Shown here in pieces: positions 40,566 through 48,597 of a DNA stretch of 64,000 nucleotides. Origin of the DNA: Arthrobacter sp. DNA4 (GTDB taxonomy: Bacteria; Actinomycetota; Actinomycetes; Actinomycetales; Micrococcaceae); NCBI RefSeq assembly GCF_024362385.1, contig NZ_CP101466.1, positions 3,906,001 through 3,970,000 on the forward strand. The letters are read 5' to 3'. Every line of letters starts with the position of its first letter. Position 1 is the first letter of the stretch. The notes under the pieces were generated by a model. It was given only the letters and a program-made list of their open reading frames with translations. It made no database searches and was not told where the DNA came from. The translations under genes were made by a program, and so were the position numbers.

Positions 40566-41621
40566 CTACTGGCTGAAGGGGACCTTTTCCCAGTTCAGCA
40601 CGTCGGCGCCTTTGGCACTGTTGCTTACCACCGTGAAGCGGACGTAGTCCACGGCGTTGTTGGCGCCGTCCACGGTGATGCGTTGGAGGTTGTCCGCGGC
40701 GGGTGCGCCGTAAATGTCCAGCCAGGGCGAGCCCGCGGCGAGGGGCTGGTTTTCGGCGAAGACGTGGCTGTCACCGTTGATGAGGTAGACCGGGGCGTCG
40801 AAGTTGTTGGTTTCTTTGATAATCGCCTGCACACTCTTCCGGAAGCCGGAGACGGTGTCAGGGTTGGCGGTGGCGTCGGCCAGGAGTGACGGATCGAACA
40901 TGTCCGCCTGCTGCATGAGCACCACGGCGCGGTCGTTGCTGCGCCTGGCGTCGGCGAAGGTCTGGTGGATCTGGGCGATGACCGCGTCCGTGCGGTGTTC
41001 CACCTCGGCGAGCTGCTCGGGCGTGGCGGCCGTCTTGCCCAGCCCGGTCCACGGCAGGAGGGAGTTGTTGCTGCCTTGGACGTTCAGCACGGAGAAGGCC
41101 ACCCGGTTCTTCTCGAAGCGGACGTCTTCCGGGAGGCCCAGGTTCTCCTGCGACTTCACCGGCATGGTGGCGCCCAGGGTCTTGCCGGGCTGGTTGAAGA
41201 ACACCTCCCGGATCTTGTCCAGGCGCTCCAGCGGGTTGTAGGCGCCATTGTTGGTCCGGTGGCAGTCCACCCACTCGTTGTCGCCGGGCGTGTAGACCAG
41301 CGGGTGGGCAAAGGTGTCGAACTGGGTGCGGATGGAGGAGAAGTACTCGTTGGAGCAGACGGACGATCCGTTCTTGATGTCGCCCACGTGTGCTACAAAC
41401 TTCAGTTCCTTGTCTGCGTTGAGATCCTGGATGCGGGACGGAAACTTGGCGATCTCGGCGGCGCCGTAGGGAATGTCGCCGATGGCGGCGAAGGTGAACA
41501 CCTGGTTGTCGTTGCTGGTGCTGTCCGCTTGTGCTGTTTGGGCGAAAGTGGGTTGCGACGCAAGGAGGCCGAGCGCCAGGGCGAGCGCCGCCGTCGTGGT
41601 TTTCACGATCTTAGAGGACAT
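40566..41621 (-). CDS. Secreted calcineurin-like metallophosphoesterase
   Basis: A 351-residue exported phosphoesterase. The signal peptide ends near residue 32 (TTAALALALGLLASQPTFAQ). FAAIGDIPYG (about 44-53), VAHVGDIKNGSS (about 76-87), YTPGDNEWVDCH (about 110-121) and YLINGDSHVF (about 284-293) are the metal-binding blocks; the first lacks the usual H after D, as in some acid-phosphatase relatives. It is followed on the same strand, 27 bases on in transcription order reversed, by nothing: the gene upstream is the GDPD-like protein, 27 bases apart, so both form one operon for external phosphate-ester use. Confidence 0.85.
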   Translation of the reverse strand: MSSKIVKTTTAALALALGLLASQPTFAQTAQADSTSNDNQVFTFAAIGDIPYGAAEIAKFPSRIQDLNADKELKFVAHVGDIKNGSSVCSNEYFSSIRTQFDTFAHPLVYTPGDNEWVDCHRTNNGAYNPLERLDKIREVFFNQPGKTLGATMPVKSQENLGLPEDVRFEKNRVAFSVLNVQGSNNSLLPWTGLGKTAATPEQLAEVEHRTDAVIAQIHQTFADARRSNDRAVVLMQQADMFDPSLLADATANPDTVSGFRKSVQAIIKETNNFDAPVYLINGDSHVFAENQPLAAGSPWLDIYGAPAADNLQRITVDGANNAVDYVRFTVVSNSAKGADVLNWEKVPFSQ

Positions 41622-41648
41622 GGGATTGCTCCTGGTTCTGCTGGTTGC

Positions 41649-42512
41649 CTAGGCTGCGCGGGCGGTGAGGAACTGCTGGAGGCCGGCGAGGTCGTCGGTA
41701 TTGATGTGGTCCACGCCTGCATTGGCAAGCTCGGTCCAGACGGCATCGCGGGCGGCACCGGGCTGGTCCGGGGTGGCCCAGAAGCGGACGCGGTAACCGT
41801 TAGCGTGTGCGGTGGCCACGAAGGCGCGCAGCTTGGCGCGCTCGGCCTCCGGCATGGGGCCGACGCCCTGCCAGGTGAAGAGCTTGGTCCAGTTGTCGCT
41901 GACCAGCGGCATCAGGGCGGCGGGCAAGCCGGATGTGAGGTCGGTGGAGCGGCCGTCGTAGAAGCTGAAGCGCTTGTCCTGGGCCTGCATGGTGGCCAGC
42001 GGTCGGTTGCCGCTGATGACGGCGGTGACCGGGCCGGTCTTGACGTTGCCGTTGGTGTAGCGGCTCATGATGTCGCGGTGTTCGGCCAGTTCCTGCTCCA
42101 GGGCGGCGTAGGTGGCCTCGCCCTCGCTCTTGATATCGATCAGGAGTTGCAGGCTGCCGTCCCACGTGGGGTAGACGCTGTGGCCTGGCTGGCTGCGGAC
42201 CAGGTCCTGGAGTGGGTCGAGGTAGAGGCTCTCGAGCGTGACTCCCTGTTTGGCGTCAGCGAGGTCGTGGGCCACGCGCAGCTCACCGTCGACCAGCCAC
42301 ACGTCCGCCTCGACGCTGGTGAAACCGTGCTCCAGTGCGTCGAACAGAGGGCGGTCATGCTCGTAGTCGTTGTGGGCATGGGTGCCGGCAAGGGGCTGGC
42401 CGACGACGGGCGCTGGATTGTGTGCCTCCGCCCCGGCCTGGGCGGGGGCTACGTCTGTCCCGGCCAGGGAGGCAAGGATGGCGACGGCGGCGAGGGTGCT
42501 TTTCACGAACAC
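41649..42512 (-). CDS. Secreted glycerophosphodiester-phosphodiesterase-like protein
   Basis: A 287-residue exported protein with signal peptide (VKSTLAAVAILASLAGTDVA). The TIM-barrel opening THAHNDYEHDRPLFDALEHG (about residues 44-63) and SVEADVWLVDGELRVAHDL (about 66-84) carry the histidines, Glu and Asp of the PLC-like phosphodiesterase fold, and LLIDIKSEGEA supplies the later glutamate. It resembles the AIM6-type relatives of GDPD. It is first of a two-gene operon with the metallophosphoesterase and probably works with it outside the cell. Substrate unknown. Confidence 0.85.
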   Translation of the reverse strand: MFVKSTLAAVAILASLAGTDVAPAQAGAEAHNPAPVVGQPLAGTHAHNDYEHDRPLFDALEHGFTSVEADVWLVDGELRVAHDLADAKQGVTLESLYLDPLQDLVRSQPGHSVYPTWDGSLQLLIDIKSEGEATYAALEQELAEHRDIMSRYTNGNVKTGPVTAVISGNRPLATMQAQDKRFSFYDGRSTDLTSGLPAALMPLVSDNWTKLFTWQGVGPMPEAERAKLRAFVATAHANGYRVRFWATPDQPGAARDAVWTELANAGVDHINTDDLAGLQQFLTARAA

Positions 42513-42728
42513 GGGAGTACTCCTGGTACCTCGGGGATGTCCGCCCGGTGATGGGGTGTTCCGGGCGTGAGGGTGCGTGAAAAGACTGCTGTGCTTGGCG
42601 AAACGGTTCAGGGCGTCTTGGTTGCATCATGGTGAACGGCCGGGAACATCAATGTCGAGGAGGGCATGAGTTTCCCAGCCGTGATGCAGGTGCGGGTGTG
42701 TCCTCCGGGCAGCCCAACTAACCGCTCG

Positions 42729-44177
42729 CTAGGAGACCGCGAGATAATCCACAACCAATACCTCCAGCACGCTCGCCTCTTCCGGAAGCCAGCCCGGCGG
42801 CCAGAGTGTCGGTGCCCGGTCCGGCTGCTCGGCGTTGTACTGACGGCCACTTGGAGAAGTCCAGCCCGGCGGCTCATTCCTGGAAGCCGGCCCCGGACTC
42901 CAGCCGGTTCGATGCTTGAGCTGGTGATGCTTTGGGCACAACTGTCCCAGGTTGCTGATTCCGGTGGTGCCTCCGCGCTCCCAGGCCCTGAGATGGTCCG
43001 CCTCATTGTCTTGGCTGTGGTTGCTGCAGCCGGGGAAGGTGCATTTTCCATCCCGCATCCTCAGCCACCGCTTGAGCGACTCGGTGAGCCGGTAGTTGGT
43101 GCGGCCAAGTTCAAGCGGAGCTCCGTCGCGGGGGTCCACCAAAATCCGGTAGAACGAGTTGGCCCCTTCCGCGACCAGTTTGCGCGCCATCGATGCCGGG
43201 ATGGGTCCGTAGTTGTCGAGTTCGGCGGGTTCGTCCGTGGCACCGAGGAGGGAAAAGACCGGCACTGTGACCAGCACATCAGCCTTGAGGGATGACCCAG
43301 GCCCGGCGAGGTCCCCGGTGTCACCGAGCAGCAATTTTGCGGCCACGTCTGCCCTGAGCTGGGTAAGGGTTCTCGGCTCGTCCGGTCCCTGCAACCCACG
43401 GGCCAGGGCAGACGTCCTGTTCCAGGCGGCACAGGCCTTGTCCGCAGCCATGTACAGCGAAACCCAGGCCATACCGTCCCGGTCCGGCGAGTACTCCATC
43501 CGCCGATCCGCAACGGACTTCACATGCCTGATCGTCAGGGACTCGGGGTGATGGCGTTCCCTCCAGGCACGTACTTTCCGACGGAAACGGCCCGGGACCA
43601 GCTCTCCGGCAGATGCACCCCGGGCCGCGTTAGGCGCCTCGGGGTCCAGGAAGTGGGTTTCCAAGGCAGTTGCAGCTACGGCGTCCAGGCTGCTGGTTTC
43701 GTCGATCATGATCTGGGCATGCCGCCAGGAGACGGCGCCAGCCTCCATGGCGTTGAGCGTCGCCGGAAGAGTGGTGGTGAGCGCATGGGCGTCCTGCAAC
43801 AGCGCGGATGCGGCTCCTTCGCCGATGGTGAGCGTGCAGGCGACTTCGGCGACGACACTCATGTCCCGCGCCGATGATTCAGAGGCGCTTTCCGCCGGCG
43901 CTTCCATGGCGGCTGCGGCCTCCGAATACTCTGCGAGCAGCCGCACTTTCACGGCCGCAGTAGCAGCTTCGATTCGGGCCACGATGCCCAGGCCGTCCAG
44001 GCAGGACTCGGCAAGTTCCCGAAGCGGATCAAGACTGTCGACGCCGTGAACATTATCCGCGGCTTCCGAAGAACCGCTCAGGGCTCCTGTTAGTTCGTCC
44101 ACCAGCCCGGTCAGGGATGCGACGGCACCGGCGAGTCCGGCCGCGCCCTTCGCATCCATAACCGTTTCGGTTTCCAT
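42729..44177 (-). CDS. DUF222 / HNH endonuclease-like protein
   Basis: A 482-residue protein of the DUF222-HNH family that is present in many copies in Arthrobacter genomes. The DUF222 part fills about residues 50-370, and the C-terminal HNH nuclease is CTFPGCSNHSQDNEADHLRA then GGTTGISNLGQLCPKHHQLK (about 395-440), with two zinc CxxC-like pairs and the H of HNH. These proteins are thought to be mobile-element-like or to help DNA exchange; no activity is proven. ATG at 44177 is taken over a TTG two codons earlier. It ends far from other genes, with no terminator of the dispersed family. Confidence 0.92.
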   Translation of the reverse strand: METETVMDAKGAAGLAGAVASLTGLVDELTGALSGSSEAADNVHGVDSLDPLRELAESCLDGLGIVARIEAATAAVKVRLLAEYSEAAAAMEAPAESASESSARDMSVVAEVACTLTIGEGAASALLQDAHALTTTLPATLNAMEAGAVSWRHAQIMIDETSSLDAVAATALETHFLDPEAPNAARGASAGELVPGRFRRKVRAWRERHHPESLTIRHVKSVADRRMEYSPDRDGMAWVSLYMAADKACAAWNRTSALARGLQGPDEPRTLTQLRADVAAKLLLGDTGDLAGPGSSLKADVLVTVPVFSLLGATDEPAELDNYGPIPASMARKLVAEGANSFYRILVDPRDGAPLELGRTNYRLTESLKRWLRMRDGKCTFPGCSNHSQDNEADHLRAWERGGTTGISNLGQLCPKHHQLKHRTGWSPGPASRNEPPGWTSPSGRQYNAEQPDRAPTLWPPGWLPEEASVLEVLVVDYLAVS

Positions 44178-44385
44178 AACCAAAGACTGTCACTCGGGTC
44201 TGACATTTTGAGTCCGTCGCCGCAACCCATCCGCATCGGCCATTGGCCGCCGCTTCTGCGTCCCGCCGATGGCAATCGCATCTTCGTTCCTGCTGTCCAC
44301 GGGGGCGGCGGAGTTCTCGCAGACTTCCGGCACTGGCACTGAATTAGTAGCAGGAGGCCTGTTGGGCGGCCTGCGGCGGACCGGG

Positions 44386-44410
44386 CGACGGCGGGCGGTT
44401 CCCGCCGTCG
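44386..44410 (-). terminator. Hairpin after the glutaryl-CoA dehydrogenase-like gene
   Basis: CGACGGCGGG (44386-44395) pairs perfectly with CCCGCCGTCG (44401-44410) around CGGTT. It lies 60 bases after the acyl-CoA dehydrogenase stop on the minus strand; a short member of the dispersed family. Confidence 0.7.
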
Positions 44411-44470
44411 AGAGGGCCCAAAGTACGGGTGAACGGTAGGGCACACGTCGGCACCGACGGCGCCATACCG

Positions 44471-45664
44471 TTACTCCTGGCGAAACGCAGAGATGCCCGT
44501 GATCCGCTGCCCCAGGATAAGTGTGTGGACCTCGTCCGTACCTTCGTAGGTTCGCACTGATTCAAGGTTGTTAGCATGCCGCAGCGGCGAGTAGTCCAAG
44601 GTGATTCCGTTTCCCCCCAGAATGGTGCGCGCTTCGCGGCAGATGGCAATAGCCTCCCGTACATTGTTCAGCTTGCCCACGGAGATCTGCACAGGCTCCA
44701 GCGTCCCGGCGTCCTTCAGTCGACCGGTATGAAGTGCCAGCAAGGTCCCCTTTTGAATTTCCAGCAGCATATTCACCAGCTTTTCCTGCGTGAGCTGGTA
44801 CCCGGCCAGGGGCGTGCCGAACTGGAGCCGGTCCCCGGCATAGGCGAGCGCTGCTTCGTATGAGTCCCGGGCCGCGCCCATGGCGCCCCAGATGATCCCG
44901 TAGCGGGCTTCATTAAGGCACGAGAACGGGCCGCTAAGCCCGCGGGCGCCGGGCAGGAGTGCAGTGGACGGCAGCCGTACTTCATCGAGGCTGATGTCAC
45001 ATTGGATTGACGCGCGCATGGAAAGCTTCGAGTCGATGGGCGTTGCGGTGAAGCCTGGGGTGTCCGTCGGGACGATGAACCCGCGGATGCCCTCGGCGGT
45101 GTTCGCCCAGATGACCGCAATCTGGGCCACTGAGGCAAGGCCGATCCAACGTTTCGCCCCGTTGATGACCCAGCCGCCGTCCCCGTCGGGTGCGGCAAAA
45201 GTCGCCATGCTGGATGGGTCGGAGCCTGCCGTCGGCTCGGTAAGCCCGAAGCAGCCGATCTTCTCACCCCGCGCCATCGCCGGCAGGTGCTCGTTCCGTT
45301 GCTCCTCGGACCCCCACTTGTGGATGGCACTCATGGCCAGGGAGCCCTGGACGCTAACGAAGGTCCGAAGCCCTGAGTCGCCGGCTTCCAGCTCCATGGC
45401 GGCGATTCCGTACTCGACGGCGCTGCGGCCTGGGCATCCGTAGCCCTTCAGGTGCATCCCGAGGACCCCCAACTTCCCAAGCTCGGGAACAATCTCGAGC
45501 GGGAAACGGGCATCCTCGTACCAGCCGGCAATGTTGGGCCGGATCCGTTCATCCACAAAGTCACGGACCGTGCTGCGCAGCTCCAGTTCCCTGGGCGTCA
45601 GGAGGCTGTCGAGGTTGAGCACGTCGTCGAAGACCAGGGCGGGTGCGGGTGCGGTTACGGTCAC
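44471..45664 (-). CDS. Glutaryl-CoA dehydrogenase-like acyl-CoA dehydrogenase
   Basis: A 397-residue FAD enzyme. GSLAMSAIHKWGSEEQRNEH, CFGLTEPTAGSDPSSM (about residues 138-153) and VRTYEGTDEVHTLILGQRIT (about 370-389) with the catalytic Glu in TYEGT place it in the glutaryl-CoA dehydrogenase branch. DSGLRTFVSVQ retains the arginine that in human GCDH (Arg94) holds the far carboxylate of glutaryl-CoA, so a dicarboxylyl-CoA is plausible. It is transcribed away from the CoA-transferase operon, downstream of lysR, and belongs to that pathway by context. Confidence 0.9.
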   Translation of the reverse strand: MTVTAPAPALVFDDVLNLDSLLTPRELELRSTVRDFVDERIRPNIAGWYEDARFPLEIVPELGKLGVLGMHLKGYGCPGRSAVEYGIAAMELEAGDSGLRTFVSVQGSLAMSAIHKWGSEEQRNEHLPAMARGEKIGCFGLTEPTAGSDPSSMATFAAPDGDGGWVINGAKRWIGLASVAQIAVIWANTAEGIRGFIVPTDTPGFTATPIDSKLSMRASIQCDISLDEVRLPSTALLPGARGLSGPFSCLNEARYGIIWGAMGAARDSYEAALAYAGDRLQFGTPLAGYQLTQEKLVNMLLEIQKGTLLALHTGRLKDAGTLEPVQISVGKLNNVREAIAICREARTILGGNGITLDYSPLRHANNLESVRTYEGTDEVHTLILGQRITGISAFRQE

Positions 45665-45790
45665 GGTGGTTCTCCTGGCGGGTCAAGGGGCGGGTCGATG
45701 TCCGTGCGGGCGTGATTTGCACCACCCGGTGACCTGAACCACTGTGCCAGTCCGATTGCCGTCAGATCCAATACCTAATAAGGATTCCGC

Positions 45791-45809
45791 TTATGCCCCA
45801 TCGGCATAA
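45791..45809. promoter_or_regulatory. Inverted repeat upstream of the dehydrogenase gene
   Basis: TTATGCC (45791-45797) and GGCATAA (45803-45809) form a perfect 7-base inverted repeat with a 5-base spacer, in the gap between the lysR stop and the acyl-CoA dehydrogenase start. It fits the T-N11-A pattern of LysR sites and could also end lysR transcription. Confidence 0.5.
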
Positions 45810-45818
45810 ATAGACAGC

Positions 45819-46715
45819 TCAGTCCGGTGACGGAAGGACCTCTTCCGAGAGCCGGAGTACCTCGCGCAGCGCGGGGCTGGCATTGTCCTTCCGCCAGACC
45901 AGCCGCAGCTGGATGACGTCAGCCGGGTCGTCGAGGGGAAGAAACACGACACCCGGGTGGCTGAAGTTCTCGGGCACGGAGGACACTGTCAGGGCTACAC
46001 CGATTTCGGCTGCCACGAGCGCCATCAGCGTCTGCGAATCCGGCGCCACTTGGGCGATTTCCACGACATACCCCGCGGCACTGGAAAGCCTCCGAAGGTG
46101 GTCGTGGAGGATCGCGCCCGGATGCTCCGGCAACGTAACGAAAGGCTGCTCCGCAAGGTCTGCCATGCAGAGCGAAGCCTGTCCGCTCAAGGGGTGGCTT
46201 TCATACAGGGCCACCACGAGCCGTTCGTTGGCCACGATCCGCGAGTCGAGGACAGCGGGAATGAAATTCCAACGGCCCAGGCCCACTTCCATGGCCCCGC
46301 TCATCACCTTGTCCATGGCCGGTAGCGCGAAGTTGGAGCTGGACAGCTCAAAGTCGATTCCGGGGTGTACTTCCCGGACACGCTTGGCGAGCCTGCCGAC
46401 CATCACATGCGAGGAGACCCCGGCAAAGGCGACCCGAACCCGCCCGGTTTCGCCCCGGCCCACCGAAGCGACCGCCAGGCGGCCCCGCCGGCAACCTTCG
46501 AGTATGTCGCGAGCCGGGCCGACAAGCGCCTGGCCCTCGGCAGTCAACTGCACAGTCCGCGTGCTGCGGATAAACAGGGGCGCCTTCAGTTCATGCTCAA
46601 GCCGCTGGATGGATCGGCTCAATGGCGGCTGGGCCATATGGAGCCGACGCGCCGCCCTGCCGAAATGTAGTTCCTCGGCCACGGCGAGGAAGGCCCGGAT
46701 CTGATGTATTTCCAC
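45819..46715 (-). CDS. LysR-family transcriptional regulator
   Basis: A 298-residue LysR regulator. The helix-turn-helix fills residues 1-60 (MEIHQIRAFLAVAEELHFGR, RLHMAQPPLSRSIQRLEHEL), and the effector-binding domain runs from about 90 (GRVRVAFAGVSSHVMVGRLA) to the end. It diverges from the CoA-transferase operon with 174 bases between starts and reads into the acyl-CoA dehydrogenase gene. By position it should control both, with the pathway acid or its CoA ester as inducer. Confidence 0.95.
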   Translation of the reverse strand: MEIHQIRAFLAVAEELHFGRAARRLHMAQPPLSRSIQRLEHELKAPLFIRSTRTVQLTAEGQALVGPARDILEGCRRGRLAVASVGRGETGRVRVAFAGVSSHVMVGRLAKRVREVHPGIDFELSSSNFALPAMDKVMSGAMEVGLGRWNFIPAVLDSRIVANERLVVALYESHPLSGQASLCMADLAEQPFVTLPEHPGAILHDHLRRLSSAAGYVVEIAQVAPDSQTLMALVAAEIGVALTVSSVPENFSHPGVVFLPLDDPADVIQLRLVWRKDNASPALREVLRLSEEVLPSPD

Positions 46716-46804
46716 TCCCGCGCTCAGCTCCTGCCCAGGTAAACGTCATTGTCCATACGCCCAAGATACCCAAATGAGTTCGCCCACATTAGTGACAGCC
46801 AGGT

Positions 46805-46846
46805 ATCAGTCCAGCACCAAATACGTATTGGACGTGAATCAGTCCA
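46805..46846. promoter_or_regulatory. Direct repeats and palindrome in the lysR / CoA-transferase gap
   Basis: ATCAGTCCA occurs twice, at 46805-46813 and 46838-46846, exactly 33 bases apart, which is about three turns of the helix. Between them lies the palindrome AATACGTATT (46820-46829) inside CCAA...TTGG. The set ends 44 bases before the CoA-transferase ATG and is a good candidate binding region for the LysR regulator. Confidence 0.6.
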
Positions 46847-46889
46847 CTTGCAAGGGTTAGTGATGCAGACCACATTGCGGAGGATTTAG

Positions 46890-48140
46890 ATGACACACCC
46901 GATCGACGAATCGGTCTCCAGAAGCCAGGACCATTCCGCTGGAGGCGACGATAAGCATGACTTTGATGCCTTGGGCCGGGCAAGCGCAGGGCCCCTCGCA
47001 GGCGTTGTGGTCGCAGATTTCAGCAGAGTGCTGGCTGGCCCGTACGCCACCATGCTCCTAGCTGACATGGGCGCCACAGTGATCAAGGTGGAGGGACCAG
47101 AAGGAGACGACACCCGTACGTATATGCCCCCGGTCCGGGATGGCGAGGCCACATTCTTCCTCGCGGTTAACCGCAACAAACACTCCATTGCCCTGGACCT
47201 GAAGGATCCGGAGGACCTCGACGTAGCGCGTTCACTGATCAGCACCGCCGACGTCATGATCGAGAATTTCAAGCCCGGCAACATGGCGCGGCTGGGCTTG
47301 GATTATGCCGCTGCGGCCGAATTGAACCCGGACATTATCTACGCTTCCATTACTGGATTCGGCACCGGAGCCGTCGCACATATTCCGGGATATGACCTGT
47401 TGGTGCAGGCTGCCTCGGGAATGATGAGCCTGACCGGGGACCAGGACACCCAACCGTACCGGGCAGGCGTCGCCCTGTTCGATGTCATCACAGGCCTGCA
47501 CGCTGCCATCGGCATCCTGGGGGCGCTGCACCATAAGGACCGGACCGGCGAGGGTCAGCTGGTGGAGCTGAATCTGCTGACCTCGGCCCTGTCCGGCATG
47601 GTGAACCAGTCTGCGGCCTACGTAACGGGCGGTGTGGTACCCACCAGGATGGGCAACGAACACCCCAGCATGTATCCATATGCCCCAATGCAGACCGGGG
47701 ACGGCACCATCATCATCGCGACGGGAAATGACGCCCAGTTCGTCCGGCTCTGCGGGGCTCTGGGGATTCCCGGAGTCGCCCGGGATCCGAAATTCGCCAC
47801 GACACTGCAGCGCAACGCCAACCGCAACGAACTGCGGGGCATCCTCCACGCCCAGTTGGCCGCCCAATCAGCCGACGAATGGTTCCGTGAGCTCTCCTCG
47901 GCAGGGCTGCCCTGCGCTCCCATCCAGGATGTCCGCGGCGGTGTCGAGCTGGCCGAACAGCTGGGGCTCAACCCGGTAGTGATGGCGGGCGAAGGGCCAC
48001 GGAAGATACCCACCGTGCGCCACCCCGTCGAATATTCCCTTACGCCGGTGGACTATTCACTTGCGCCGCCCGGATTGAACGAAAGCTCCGGGCTGGTGCG
48101 GGACTGGCTGCTGCACCGGAAAGCACTGGTCCATGCCTGA
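46890..48140 (+). CDS. CaiB/BaiF (class III) CoA-transferase
   Basis: A 416-residue CoA-transferase that moves CoA from a donor thioester to a free acid. GVVVADFSRVLAGPYATMLL and ADMGATVIKVEGPEGDDTRT near residues 38-70 are the class III opening; GVALFDVITGLHAAIG contains Asp198, the residue that forms the mixed anhydride; RNANRNELRGILHAQLAAQS is from the linker. It is first gene of a seven-gene operon and probably activates the substrate acid. The last eight bases overlap the thioesterase start. Confidence 0.93.
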   Translation: MTHPIDESVSRSQDHSAGGDDKHDFDALGRASAGPLAGVVVADFSRVLAGPYATMLLADMGATVIKVEGPEGDDTRTYMPPVRDGEATFFLAVNRNKHSIALDLKDPEDLDVARSLISTADVMIENFKPGNMARLGLDYAAAAELNPDIIYASITGFGTGAVAHIPGYDLLVQAASGMMSLTGDQDTQPYRAGVALFDVITGLHAAIGILGALHHKDRTGEGQLVELNLLTSALSGMVNQSAAYVTGGVVPTRMGNEHPSMYPYAPMQTGDGTIIIATGNDAQFVRLCGALGIPGVARDPKFATTLQRNANRNELRGILHAQLAAQSADEWFRELSSAGLPCAPIQDVRGGVELAEQLGLNPVVMAGEGPRKIPTVRHPVEYSLTPVDYSLAPPGLNESSGLVRDWLLHRKALVHA

Positions 48141-48597
48141 AACCTACCGGACCCGCGTCTCCCCAAGGTGGTCCGACCAGGACCTCAACGGGCATGTCAA
48201 CCACGCCGCCGTCGTCACGCTCCTGGAGGAGTCAAGAATCAAATGGCGGTCTTCAATGCCGGGTATACGTCAAGGTGACGCGACCCCCACGGTGGTAGCC
48301 AGCCTCGAAGTGAACTATCGGCGGCCCGTCCACCACGGCGAAGACCTGGAGGTTGAACTGACCGTGACCAGGATCGGCACGAGTTCATTCAGCCTGGAAT
48401 TCAGGGGTAGCCAGCGCGGGGCAGTCGCCGTAGACGGCCGGACCGTGCTGGTTTCAGTCAATCCGGGCACCGGCAAGTCCCGGCACTTGGCGAAACACGA
48501 GCGCCACTGGCTCGCCCTTTTCCAGCCTTCACAAGGAAACACGGACCCGCAGCGTAAGCAGGTTCCCGATCACACACCATTGGAGCTCACTCGATGA
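48133..48597 (+). CDS. Acyl-CoA thioesterase of the hotdog (4HBT) fold
   Basis: A 154-residue hotdog protein. RVSPRWSDQDLNGHVNHAAV (about residues 8-27) is the 4-hydroxybenzoyl-CoA-thioesterase type motif with the Asp, Asn and His of D-x-x-G-H-V-N-N; EVNYRRPVHHGEDLEVELTV follows. It overlaps the preceding CoA-transferase by eight bases and the following dehydrogenase by four (ATGA at 48594-48597), so the three are translationally coupled. It may release unwanted CoA esters or recycle free CoA in the pathway. Confidence 0.9.
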   Translation: MPETYRTRVSPRWSDQDLNGHVNHAAVVTLLEESRIKWRSSMPGIRQGDATPTVVASLEVNYRRPVHHGEDLEVELTVTRIGTSSFSLEFRGSQRGAVAVDGRTVLVSVNPGTGKSRHLAKHERHWLALFQPSQGNTDPQRKQVPDHTPLELTR

